Assembly (NCBI GenBank): GCA_040752895.1
Contig: JBFMHN010000003.1
Span: 1-64,000, forward strand
DNA from: Pseudomonadota bacterium
GTDB lineage: Bacteria > Pseudomonadota > Alphaproteobacteria > GCA-2746255
Length of the DNA: 64,000 bases
Direction of reading: 5' to 3'
Under the pieces are notes generated by a model, which worked only from the letters and a program-made list of their open reading frames with translations, had not been told where the DNA came from and made no database searches. A program made the position numbers and the translations under genes. Position 1 is the first letter of the stretch. Each line of letters begins with the position of its first letter. Of the stretch, positions 8,353-16,245 are shown piece by piece.

Positions 8353-8381
8353 TTGCATGGAGCAAAAATAAGAAATAATAT
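8353..8381 (+). promoter_or_regulatory. Sigma-70-like promoter of phaB
   Basis: TTGCAT (8353-8358) and TAATAT (8376-8381) are separated by 17 bases. They lie in an AT-rich island (about 8365-8455) that contrasts with the surrounding GC-rich genes and ends just before the phaB ribosome-binding site (AGGGGGG). This implies phaB has its own transcript. Confidence 0.55.
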
Positions 8382-8462
8382 TTCTATTCATATAATAAAT
8401 ATATTATATAGATGCTTAAAACATATATTTAATATAATTTTATTATAAAAATAGGGGGGCTC

Positions 8463-9185
8463 ATGAAGCGCGTAGCATTGGTGACGGGGGGCATCCGGGG
8501 AATCGGGGCGGCCATCGCGAAGGCGTTGCAACAGGCCGGCCACAAGGTTGCCGTCAATTATCACCGGGACGAGGCGACGGCGGCCAAGTTCAAAACGGAG
8601 ACCGGTATTCCCGCCTACAAATGGGACGTCGGCGATTTTGCCGCTTGCCAGGCAGGCCTCGCCGAGATGACAGTTGATCTGGGCCCGGTTGAAATTCTGG
8701 TCAACAACGCCGGCGTCACGCGCGACGCCGTCCTTCACAGGATGACGGTCGAGGAGTGGAATGCTGTCCTTCGAACGAACCTTACCTCTTGCTTCAACAT
8801 GTGCCGGTGCGTGATCGAATCGATGCGTGAGCGAGGGTTCGGCCGCATCATCAACATCGGGTCCATCAACGGCCAGGCGGGTCAGTATGGGCAGGTGAAT
8901 TACGCAGCCTCGAAGTCCGGGATTCACGGCTTCACGAAGGCGCTCGCCATGGAATCGGCTGCAAAGGGTATTACCGTGAACACCATCGCACCCGGTTATG
9001 TCGACACGGAGATGGTCCGCTCGGTGCCCGAGAAGGTCTTGGAAAAGATCGTTTCGAAAATCCCGGTTGGCCGGCTCGGCCAGGCGAAAGAAATTGCGCG
9101 TGGGGTCCTTTTCCTGGCGTCCGATGAGGGCGGCTTCGTCACCGGCTCGACGATATCGATCAACGGCGGCCAGCACATGTACTGA
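8463..9185 (+). CDS. phaB: Acetoacetyl-CoA reductase
   Basis: NADPH-dependent reduction of acetoacetyl-CoA to (R)-3-hydroxybutyryl-CoA, the monomer step of PHB synthesis. The 240-aa short-chain dehydrogenase has the cofactor motif TGGIRGIG (8-15), NNAG near residue 80, and the catalytic Ser-Tyr-Lys set in GSINGQAGQYGQVNYAASK. Length and sequence fit PhaB better than FabG (ISINGGQHMY end). It lies downstream of phaR and the PhaC-type gene but behind its own AT-rich promoter. It converges on gloB. Confidence 0.92.
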   Translation: MKRVALVTGGIRGIGAAIAKALQQAGHKVAVNYHRDEATAAKFKTETGIPAYKWDVGDFAACQAGLAEMTVDLGPVEILVNNAGVTRDAVLHRMTVEEWNAVLRTNLTSCFNMCRCVIESMRERGFGRIINIGSINGQAGQYGQVNYAASKSGIHGFTKALAMESAAKGITVNTIAPGYVDTEMVRSVPEKVLEKIVSKIPVGRLGQAKEIARGVLFLASDEGGFVTGSTISINGGQHMY

Positions 9186-9257
9186 CGGTTAGTCGGGGTG
9201 CTGGTACGTGGTTGCCGGTATTGCCGCCAGCATGGCCCTTCGAGACGGGCGGTGCCC

Positions 9258-10028
9258 TCAAAAGACATCCTTACGGCGACGGAGCTCCGCAAAAATCTGG
9301 GCGGGAGGCTCTCCTTCCATGCCGATGGTGCGGGCGATCGTTCGGGTGTCGGCCCGCAGGAACGGGTTGGTGCGCCGCTCCATCTCCATCGTCGAGGGAA
9401 CAGTTGATTCACCGTTTGCGCGTTTTCTTTTGACCTCTTCGGCGCGCGCCAATAGATCCGGGTTGTCGGGGTCGACGCTCAACGCAAAACGGGCGTTTGC
9501 CAGCGTGTACTCGTGGCCGCAAAGGACAAGCGTTTCATCCGGTAGCGCGCGCAGACGCTCCAGCGACCCCCACATTTCCTCCGGCTTGCCCTCGAACAAC
9601 CGTCCGCAGCCCAGGGAAAACAGAGTGTCCCCGCAGAAAAGAGCGCGGCTTTCGCGGAACCAATAGGCGATGTGGCCGTGCGTATGGCCATTCACCGCGA
9701 TGACCTCGCCTTCGGCTTCCCCGATTCGCACCGTGTCCCCATCCGCAACGCCTAAGTCAATGCCGGGAATGCGCTCGCTGTCGTACCGGGCGCCGATGAC
9801 CTTGCAGTCGGTCGCCTGTTTGAGATCGAGGTTACCGCCCGTATGGTCATAATGGTGGTGAGTATTCAGGATATAATCTAGGCCCCAATGCCGTTTCGCA
9901 AGCGCCCGCAGAATCGGTTCCGCGACAGCCGGATCGACGATGGCCGTAGCGTTTCCCTTCGGGTCACGGATTAGATAGCCGTAATTGTCCTGCAGCAACG
10001 GAATCTGGTGAATAACCAGCTGACTCAT
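9258..10028 (-). CDS. gloB: Hydroxyacylglutathione hydrolase (glyoxalase II)
   Basis: Hydrolyses S-lactoylglutathione to lactate and glutathione, completing methylglyoxal detoxification. The 256-aa metallo-beta-lactamase-fold protein has the metal motif THHHYDH (56-62), further ligands H115/H117 in NGHTHG, D134 in GDTLF and a GHEYT histidine. The C-terminal substrate-binding helices are present (NPFLRAD near 225). It is divergent from a methyltransferase gene, a pairing I recall as usual in alphaproteobacteria. Confidence 0.95.
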   Translation of the reverse strand: MSQLVIHQIPLLQDNYGYLIRDPKGNATAIVDPAVAEPILRALAKRHWGLDYILNTHHHYDHTGGNLDLKQATDCKVIGARYDSERIPGIDLGVADGDTVRIGEAEGEVIAVNGHTHGHIAYWFRESRALFCGDTLFSLGCGRLFEGKPEEMWGSLERLRALPDETLVLCGHEYTLANARFALSVDPDNPDLLARAEEVKRKRANGESTVPSTMEMERRTNPFLRADTRTIARTIGMEGEPPAQIFAELRRRKDVF

Positions 10029-10153
10029 CGAATTTCCAAAAACCTCAATCGTTCCGTGAAATCTAACACCATCCCTGGGCAGAGACTATGCCCCTGGCTT
10101 GGCGTCCAAATCCTCAAAGCTAACTTCGCCTTCTATGGTAAATTCGTTGAATC

Positions 10154-10879
10154 ATGTGGCGGGACGTTGTCGACTTAAGGGATTTCTATGCAACCGGGCT
10201 CGGCCAAGTTGCCCGCCGGATGATTGGGACGCGTCTGCGTCAGTTATGGCCAAGCGTGGCGAATGAATCCGTCTTGGGAATTGGCTATGCGATACCCTAT
10301 CTCGAATCCTTTCGACAGGAGGCGTATCGCACGCTTTCGGTCATGCCGGCCTCGCAGGGTGCGCTTCCCTGGCTTTCGGGGGGGGCGGGGCTAACGACGC
10401 TTGCGAACGAATCCGAATTGCCGTTTCCGGATCTCTCCATGGATCGCATCCTGCTTGTCCATGGGCTGGAGTTTTGCGATCATTTGCGTTCGATGCTGCG
10501 TGAAACCTGGCGCGTTCTAGCGGATAGGGGGCGCCTGCTTATCGTCGTGCCGAACCGGCGCGGCATCTGGGCGCGATTCGAACGAACGCCCTTCGGTCAC
10601 GGCAGCCCTTATACGGCCTCTCAACTGTCACGGCTGCTTCGCGAGAATCTGTTTACGCCGATCGAAACAAGCGGCGCGCTTTTTGTGCCGCCCACCTCTT
10701 CAAAGATTCTGTTGAGTTCGGCAACGGCTTGGGAGCGGGCAGGGCTTCGCTGGTTTCCGACCTTTGCGGGCGTCATCGTGATGGAGGCCAGCAAGCAGAT
10801 TTATACCGTGGCCGCCGCGACGCCGAAACAGCGGCGCGTCTATGTCGCCGTTTCCGGCGGCGTTTCTCAGCGGACCTAG
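10154..10879 (+). CDS. SAM-dependent methyltransferase, class I
   Basis: A 241-aa Rossmann-fold methyltransferase. A weak motif I (VLGIGYAIPYL, residues about 38-48) and the post-motif LPFPDLSMDRILLVHGLE are those of the Methyltransf_11 group; WRVLADRGRLLIVVPN follows. The C-terminal half is specific to the family found next to gloB in alphaproteobacteria. The substrate is unknown. Divergent from gloB (125 bases apart) and abutting the end of metW tail to tail. Confidence 0.8.
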   Translation: MWRDVVDLRDFYATGLGQVARRMIGTRLRQLWPSVANESVLGIGYAIPYLESFRQEAYRTLSVMPASQGALPWLSGGAGLTTLANESELPFPDLSMDRILLVHGLEFCDHLRSMLRETWRVLADRGRLLIVVPNRRGIWARFERTPFGHGSPYTASQLSRLLRENLFTPIETSGALFVPPTSSKILLSSATAWERAGLRWFPTFAGVIVMEASKQIYTVAAATPKQRRVYVAVSGGVSQRT

Positions 10880-11521
10880 TCAGAAAGTAACCCGGCGCAT
10901 CAGGAAGACGGCCTGTTCTCCCCACAAATTCGGGAAGAAATTGGCAAGGCTGAATCGGCTGGCCAGGCCGACAGGACCGAGCCAGGCTCGTTTTTCGATA
11001 ACGATGCCGAATTCATCACACAGATCGATAAAGTCGCGAATGGTGCAATTGTGAATGTTCGGGGTTTCGTACCATGGGCGGTTGAAGGCGCCGCCGGTCG
11101 GCATTCTGCCGCGCGAAAGCAGATGCCAACGCACGCGCCAGTAGCCGAAATTGTGAAACGAAACGATCGCCCGATGCCCGATGCGGAGCATATCCAGAAG
11201 CACGCTTTTTGGTGCCCGCATCGCCTGCAGCGTCTGGCTTAGGATAACGTAGTCGAAAGATTTCTCCGGGTAATCCTTGAGGTCCGTCTCCGCATCTCCC
11301 TGGATGACGGAAAGCCCGCGGCTTACGCAAAGATGGACGCGTTCTTGCTTAATCTCGATTCCGCGGCCGTCCACGCGCTTTTCGTGCACGAGGTAGTCAA
11401 GCAGGCTGCCGTCTCCGCAGCCGACGTCGAGGACACGGCTTCCGGGGGCGACCATCTTGGCGATGTGTTGCAGGTCTACGCGGGTGGCCGACAAGTCTCG
11501 ATGCGGGGGTGCTTCGTTCAT
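10880..11521 (-). CDS. metW: Methionine biosynthesis protein MetW
   Basis: A 213-aa SAM-binding-fold protein that in alphaproteobacteria partners MetX in homoserine acylation. The motif [14 protein letters not shown] starts at residue 31; [11 protein letters not shown] and the C-terminal LFGxQAVF-type region ([11 protein letters not shown]) are typical. The start ATG overlaps the metX stop as ATGA (11518-11521), so translation is coupled. Its exact biochemical role in the family is still debated. Confidence 0.93.
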   Translation of the reverse strand: MNEAPPHRDLSATRVDLQHIAKMVAPGSRVLDVGCGDGSLLDYLVHEKRVDGRGIEIKQERVHLCVSRGLSVIQGDAETDLKDYPEKSFDYVILSQTLQAMRAPKSVLLDMLRIGHRAIVSFHNFGYWRVRWHLLSRGRMPTGGAFNRPWYETPNIHNCTIRDFIDLCDEFGIVIEKRAWLGPVGLASRFSLANFFPNLWGEQAVFLMRRVTF

Positions 11522-12669
11522 CGCAGTGGCAACCCCCGATGTTCGGCCGCGCCGTTCAGGAAGCCTTGAAGGGTCTCGGTGAATTTGGGCTCGTCCAGAA
11601 GAAAGGCGTCATGGCCCATGTCGGTATCGATCTCCACAAAGCTGACATTGGCGGCCGCCCCGTTTAGGGCGTGGACGATTTGACGGCTTTCGCTTGTCGG
11701 AAAAAGCCAGTCGCTGGTGAAGGAGATGATGCAGAAACGAGTCTTCGTGCCATGGAACGCGTTCACCAACGTACCGCCATGTTCTCCCGCAAGATCAAAA
11801 TAGTCCATAGCCCGCGTGATATAGAGATAGGAATTTGCGTCGAAGCGGTCGACGAACGTGCTTCCTTGGTGGCGGAGATAGCTCTCGACTTGGAAGTCCG
11901 CGTCGAAACCGTAGGTCACGACTTTCCTATCCTGTAAGGCGCGTCCGAATTTTCGTGTCAACGCCACTTCCGATAAATAGGTGATATGGGCGGCCATCCG
12001 CGCCACCGCGAGTCCGCGGGTCGGTCGCTTATTGTGGGCCAGATAGTCTCCGCCGCACCAATCGGGGTCCGCGATGATGGCCTGGCGCCCGACCTCGTGA
12101 AAGGCGATGTTCTGGGCGGAATGTCGCGCCGCCGCCGCGATGGGAACGGCGGCAAAGACGCGTTCCGGAAAACTCACCGCCCATTGCAGAACCTGCATGC
12201 CGCCCATGGAACCGCCGATGACGCAGAACAGCTGCTCGACGTTTAGATGATCGAGCAGCAACGCCTGCGCGCGGACCATGTCGGCGATCGTGATCACCGG
12301 GAAATCAAGGCTATAGGGTTTGCCGGTGGCGGGGTTCGTTTCCTTCGGCCCGCTTGTGCCCATGCAGCCGCCCAGCACGTTCGAGCAGATGATATAGAAC
12401 CGTTCCGTATCCAATGGCCGCCCTGGTCCCACCACGCGATCCCACCAGCCGGGCTTCGCCTGCGCCGGATGCGGGCCCGCGACGTACTGGTCGCCCGTGA
12501 GCGCGTGACAGACCAGGATCGCGTTCGAACGATCGGCGTTCAGCCTTCCGTAGGTTTGGTAGGCGACGGTGAAGGAGCCAAGGTCGACCCCGCAGTCCAG
12601 CCGGAGCGGCTTTTCTTTCCCCAGCTCGACTTCCCCCCCCTCGCCGACGATTTTACCGACCTCTGCCAT
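11518..12669 (-). CDS. metX: Homoserine O-acetyltransferase
   Basis: Transfers an acyl group (acetyl, or succinyl in some members) from acyl-CoA to homoserine, the first committed step to methionine. An alpha/beta hydrolase fold of 383 aa from the ATG at 12667-12669, with nucleophile S154 in GGSMGG and a GHDAFLLD histidine near the C-terminus. A longer frame reaches 12777, but a TTGACA at 12749-12754 would place the promoter inside it, and 383 aa is the usual length, so the shorter form is chosen. No SAM-II riboswitch was recognised upstream. Coupled to metW. Confidence 0.93.
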   Translation of the reverse strand: MAEVGKIVGEGGEVELGKEKPLRLDCGVDLGSFTVAYQTYGRLNADRSNAILVCHALTGDQYVAGPHPAQAKPGWWDRVVGPGRPLDTERFYIICSNVLGGCMGTSGPKETNPATGKPYSLDFPVITIADMVRAQALLLDHLNVEQLFCVIGGSMGGMQVLQWAVSFPERVFAAVPIAAAARHSAQNIAFHEVGRQAIIADPDWCGGDYLAHNKRPTRGLAVARMAAHITYLSEVALTRKFGRALQDRKVVTYGFDADFQVESYLRHQGSTFVDRFDANSYLYITRAMDYFDLAGEHGGTLVNAFHGTKTRFCIISFTSDWLFPTSESRQIVHALNGAAANVSFVEIDTDMGHDAFLLDEPKFTETLQGFLNGAAEHRGLPLR

Positions 12670-12831
12670 GGCTGCGTTTACGGGCCGACCCCGTTCTTCG
12701 AAAGGTGAGCTTGGAAAGCTTGCATAGCTAGGTTCCGGGCGGCGGACTGTCAATGTTTTCTTTGATTTTCCAAACATCTCCGACTACTACTAACGCCTAC
12801 TAACGCCTTGCGAAATTTGGTTCGGATCGGG

Positions 12832-13737
12832 ATGACGGACGGAAAATCCCTTGAAGAGTTGCGCCACGATATCGATCGGATCGACGACGCCATCCAAGAG
12901 CTTCTGTGGCAGCGTTCGGCCATTGTCGAGAAAGTTCGAGCGTACAAACTCACGCAACGCGTCTTTCGGCGCGGCGGATTCTTTCGGCCTGGTCGCGAAG
13001 CCGAAATCTTAAGACGGCTCGTTCGCCGTCATCGCGGCCGGTTTCCGAAATTAGGCCTGGTCCAGGTGTGGCGGGCGATTGTGGCGTCGCACCTGGCGCA
13101 TCAGGAACATTTTTCGCTTGCCGTCTACCGCCCGAAGTTAAAGAACGCTTGCTGGGAGTTGGCCCGTGAGCAATATGGACCTCTCGTGCCGATGGTGGCG
13201 GAATCGTCCGTGGCGGCGGTTCTTCGAAAAGTTTCGGAACGGTCCGCTTCGGCCGGCGTTCTCCCCCTGCCGAAAAAGAAAGACGAGGCTTGGTGGCGGC
13301 ATCTCGTCGGCCGTTTCGCGGACTTGCGAATCGTCGCTGGCCTGCCGTTCGCCAATTTCGAAAGCGAGAAAGGGGAAGTCGAAGCCTTGATCGTGGCGCC
13401 CATGCCGGCGGAACACACCGGCAAGGATCGCAGCTTTCTCGCGATCGAATCGAACGGCGGAATCAGTGCGGTGCGGCTTGCCACGGCGCTTGCCCAGGAA
13501 AAAATCCGGGGCCGTTCGGTTCTTGCATGGCGAAGCTCGGCGCGGTCGAGCCGAAGCTTTTCGCTCATCGAGGTAGAGGGTTTCTTCGGCGAAGACGCGC
13601 CGATCCTTAACCGGGTGCGGACGCGACTCGGTCGTTCGGTCCGGCGGATTGCCGTGGTCGGAAGCTATGCCGTGCCGCTGCATGGAGCGAAAGGCAAGCG
13701 AAACAGGAAATCCCCCCGTGGACAATCTAAAAGTTAG
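12832..13737 (+). CDS. Chorismate mutase-domain protein
   Basis: Converts chorismate to prephenate, the branch point to phenylalanine and tyrosine. The N-terminal 90 residues are an AroQ-type mutase (LEELRHDIDRIDDAIQELLWQR, then KVRAYK and the RPGREAEILRRL segment). The remaining 210 residues are a poorly conserved region seen in alphaproteobacterial homologues, of unknown function. The ATG at 12832 follows GGATCGG; a TTG at 12808 is possible. It is the first of four overlapping genes (mutase, hisC, tyrA, chaC) divergent from metX. Confidence 0.85.
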   Translation: MTDGKSLEELRHDIDRIDDAIQELLWQRSAIVEKVRAYKLTQRVFRRGGFFRPGREAEILRRLVRRHRGRFPKLGLVQVWRAIVASHLAHQEHFSLAVYRPKLKNACWELAREQYGPLVPMVAESSVAAVLRKVSERSASAGVLPLPKKKDEAWWRHLVGRFADLRIVAGLPFANFESEKGEVEALIVAPMPAEHTGKDRSFLAIESNGGISAVRLATALAQEKIRGRSVLAWRSSARSSRSFSLIEVEGFFGEDAPILNRVRTRLGRSVRRIAVVGSYAVPLHGAKGKRNRKSPRGQSKS

Positions 13738-14806
13738 GCCAGGCATTCTCGAGATCGAACCTTATGTCGGCGGCCGGTCGCATCTTCCGGGCATGCGGGA
13801 TGCGATCAAGCTGTCGTCGAACGAGGGCGCTCTCGGGCCAAGCCCGAAGGCGATCGCGGCCTATCTGGAAGCGGCGGATGCGTTGCACCGCTACCCGGAC
13901 GGGGCCTCGGAGGCGCTGAGAGAAGCCATCGGCGCGCGTTTCGGCCTCGATCCCAAGCGGATCGTATGCGGCAACGGATCGGACGATCTGTTGACCTTGC
14001 TTGCCCGAGCCTATGCCGGGCCGGAAGACGAGGTTCTCTACAGCGCGCACGGCTTTCTCCTGTTCCCGATCCTGACCCGCGGCGTCGGCGCGCGACCGAT
14101 CGCCGTGCCCGAACGCAACCTCACGGCCGACGTGGAAGGGTTCCTTGCGCGGGTGACCTCGCGTACCCGGATCGTTTTTCTCGCCAACCCGAACAACCCG
14201 ACGGGAAGCTGCCTGAACGCGGCGGCCGTCCGCCGCTTGCGGGCGGGGCTGCCGGCGAACGTGCTTCTGGTTCTCGATTCGGCCTATGCGGAATTCGTGA
14301 CGGAAGGCGATTACTCGCCGGGCGCGGATGTGGTGGACGAAAACGAAAACGTCGTCATGACGCGGACGTTTTCGAAAATCTTCGCGCTTGGCGGGCTGCG
14401 GCTAGGCTGGGCCTACTGTCCGCCGGCGATCGCCGACGTGCTCAACCGGCTGCGGGCCCCCTTCAACGTCGTGCGGCCGGCCCAGGTGGCCGGCGTCGCG
14501 GCTCTGGAAGACGTCGCGTTCTTCGACCGTGCCCGGACACACAATACGCTATGGCGGACATGGCTTGCCGAGGCGTTGGCCAAGACCGGCCTCCAGGTTT
14601 ACCCGAGTGCGACGAATTTTCTTCTCGTGCGTTTTCCGGACGATTCACTGCACAATGCCGAAGCGGCCAACCGCTTTCTGAACGAACGGTTGATCATCCC
14701 AAGGGCGGTGGCGAATTACGGCCTGCCGGATTGCCTTCGGATCACGGTTGGCAAGGAGGATGAAATGCGCGCGGTTGCAAAAGCCCTTGCCGAATTTATG
14801 AGTTAA
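13718..14806 (+). CDS. hisC: Histidinol-phosphate / aromatic aminotransferase
   Basis: A class I/II PLP aminotransferase of 362 aa. Features include LSSNEGALGPSP near the N-terminus, NPNNPTG in the middle, the PLP lysine in RTFSKIFALGGLRLGW and a C-terminal LRITVGKEDE arginine motif. The start is GTG at 13718, seven bases after AGGAAA, and overlaps the mutase gene by 20 bases. Placement between chorismate mutase and prephenate dehydrogenase suggests it serves aromatic transamination, perhaps besides histidine synthesis. A longer in-frame start at 13649 is less likely. Confidence 0.9.
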   Translation: MDNLKVRPGILEIEPYVGGRSHLPGMRDAIKLSSNEGALGPSPKAIAAYLEAADALHRYPDGASEALREAIGARFGLDPKRIVCGNGSDDLLTLLARAYAGPEDEVLYSAHGFLLFPILTRGVGARPIAVPERNLTADVEGFLARVTSRTRIVFLANPNNPTGSCLNAAAVRRLRAGLPANVLLVLDSAYAEFVTEGDYSPGADVVDENENVVMTRTFSKIFALGGLRLGWAYCPPAIADVLNRLRAPFNVVRPAQVAGVAALEDVAFFDRARTHNTLWRTWLAEALAKTGLQVYPSATNFLLVRFPDDSLHNAEAANRFLNERLIIPRAVANYGLPDCLRITVGKEDEMRAVAKALAEFMS

Positions 14807-14809
14807 GCC

Positions 14810-15697
14810 ATGGCGTCATCGTCTTTGTTCGAAAGGGTTGCGCTGATCGGCCTTGGGCTGATCGGGTCGTCGATCGCCCGCGTCATGAAGCGTGACGGTT
14901 TGGCCGATGAGATCGTCGGCTGTGCGCGCTCCGAGGAAACGCGCAAGAAGGCGATGGAGCTTGGCTTCCTTGACCGTGTTACGGCGGAGGCGGGAGAAGC
15001 GGCGGAAGGGGCGGACCTCGTCATCCTCTGCACCCCCCTCGGCACCTACAAGGTCTTGGGCGAAGCGGTAGCGCCGCATCTGAAGAAGGGGGCGATCTTA
15101 AGCGACGTGGGTTCGGTTAAGGGGGCCGTCCTCAAGGTGTTGGGGCCTCTTGTCCCGGAAGGCGTTCATTTCGTGCCGGCCCACCCGGTCGCCGGCACCG
15201 AGCATTCCGGGCCGGAGGCGGGCTTTGATACCCTTTTTGATGGGCGCTGGTGCGTGCTGACGCCACCCGCGGGCACGCCAAAGGAGGTCGTCGCGCGCGT
15301 TGCCGAGTTCTGGCGGCGGGCTGGCAGCCAAGTCGAAATCATGGACGCCGCTCATCACGACAAGGTGATGGCGATCACCTCCCATCTGCCGCACCTGATT
15401 GCCTACACGATCGTCGGAACGGCGACCGATTTGGAGGAATTGGAACGCACCGAAGTCATCAAGTTTTCGGCCTCCGGCTTTCGTGACTTCACGCGCATCG
15501 CCGCCTCCGACCCGATCATGTGGCGCGATATTTTCCTGAATAATCAGGAAGCGGTTCTTGAGATGCTCGGCCGTTTCACGGAGGATTTGACCGCGCTACA
15601 GCGCGCCATCCGCTGGGGCGACAGCAAGACACTTGAGGATCTGTTTACGCGAACGCGCGCCATTCGCCGCCGGATCATCGACGCGAAGCAGGCTTGA
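14810..15697 (+). CDS. tyrA: Prephenate/arogenate dehydrogenase
   Basis: Oxidative decarboxylation of prephenate or arogenate to the tyrosine precursor. The 295-aa protein has the NAD(P) motif GLGLIG (14-19), SDVGSVKG, HPVAGTEHSG in the active-site region and the helical dimer domain from about 180 (SHLPHLIAYTIV). No ACT domain is present, as is usual for the alphaproteobacterial TyrC-like form. It starts three bases after hisC and overlaps the next gene by TTGA. Confidence 0.92.
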   Translation: MASSSLFERVALIGLGLIGSSIARVMKRDGLADEIVGCARSEETRKKAMELGFLDRVTAEAGEAAEGADLVILCTPLGTYKVLGEAVAPHLKKGAILSDVGSVKGAVLKVLGPLVPEGVHFVPAHPVAGTEHSGPEAGFDTLFDGRWCVLTPPAGTPKEVVARVAEFWRRAGSQVEIMDAAHHDKVMAITSHLPHLIAYTIVGTATDLEELERTEVIKFSASGFRDFTRIAASDPIMWRDIFLNNQEAVLEMLGRFTEDLTALQRAIRWGDSKTLEDLFTRTRAIRRRIIDAKQA

Positions 15698-16245
15698 ACG
15701 ATACCGACGCAAGCGCTTGGATTTTTGCCTACGGTTCCCTGATGTGGAACCCCGGCTTCGCGTACCTTGAGGAACGTCCGGCCCTTCTCCGCGGTTACCA
15801 TCGGGCGTTCTGCATCTTCTCCCATGTGTACCGGGGCTCCGAGAAAAAGCCGGGCCTCGTCTTAGGCCTTGATCGGGGCGGCGCTTGTCGGGGGCGGGCT
15901 TTCCGCGTCCTGCGCGCCCGCGAGGCGGAAGTCCTCGCCTATCTCGATGGCCGCGAAAGGGTGACGGGCGTCTACCGGCGAAGACGGCTTATGGTCCGCG
16001 TGCCGGAAGGGCGTGCCCCGGCCCACGCCTATGTGGCGGACCCAACCCACGACCAGTACGCGGGCAGGGTGACGCCGGAAGCGGCGGCCCGTCTTATTGC
16101 CGAATGCGCAGGGTCGGCCGGAACGAATCGCGAATATTTTGAGGCCACCCTTGCCCATCTAGAGACACTCGGCATTTCCGACGATGGTCTTCGCCGGATA
16201 CGGGCCCGCCTCGAAACCCACGCGTCTCAGGCACAGCGCGAATAA
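15694..16245 (+). CDS. chaC: Gamma-glutamylcyclotransferase, ChaC-like
   Basis: Probable cleavage of glutathione to 5-oxoproline and Cys-Gly. The 183-aa protein has the substrate-binding motif YGSLMWNPG (13-21), GYHRAFC, and the acidic residue region YLDGRERVTGVYRR expected for catalysis. The start is TTG at 15694, sharing TTGA with the tyrA stop; no ATG with a better context exists. Its 3' end overlaps the convergent nrdJ end by 19 bases. Why it sits in the aromatic operon is not evident. Confidence 0.88.
   Translation: MNDTDASAWIFAYGSLMWNPGFAYLEERPALLRGYHRAFCIFSHVYRGSEKKPGLVLGLDRGGACRGRAFRVLRAREAEVLAYLDGRERVTGVYRRRRLMVRVPEGRAPAHAYVADPTHDQYAGRVTPEAAARLIAECAGSAGTNREYFEATLAHLETLGISDDGLRRIRARLETHASQAQRE

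Noticed and set aside
12670-12831. SAM-II riboswitch before metX
   Set aside because: Looked for the pseudoknot pattern common before alphaproteobacterial metX/metA; no matching pairing or GCTAAA-type segment found.
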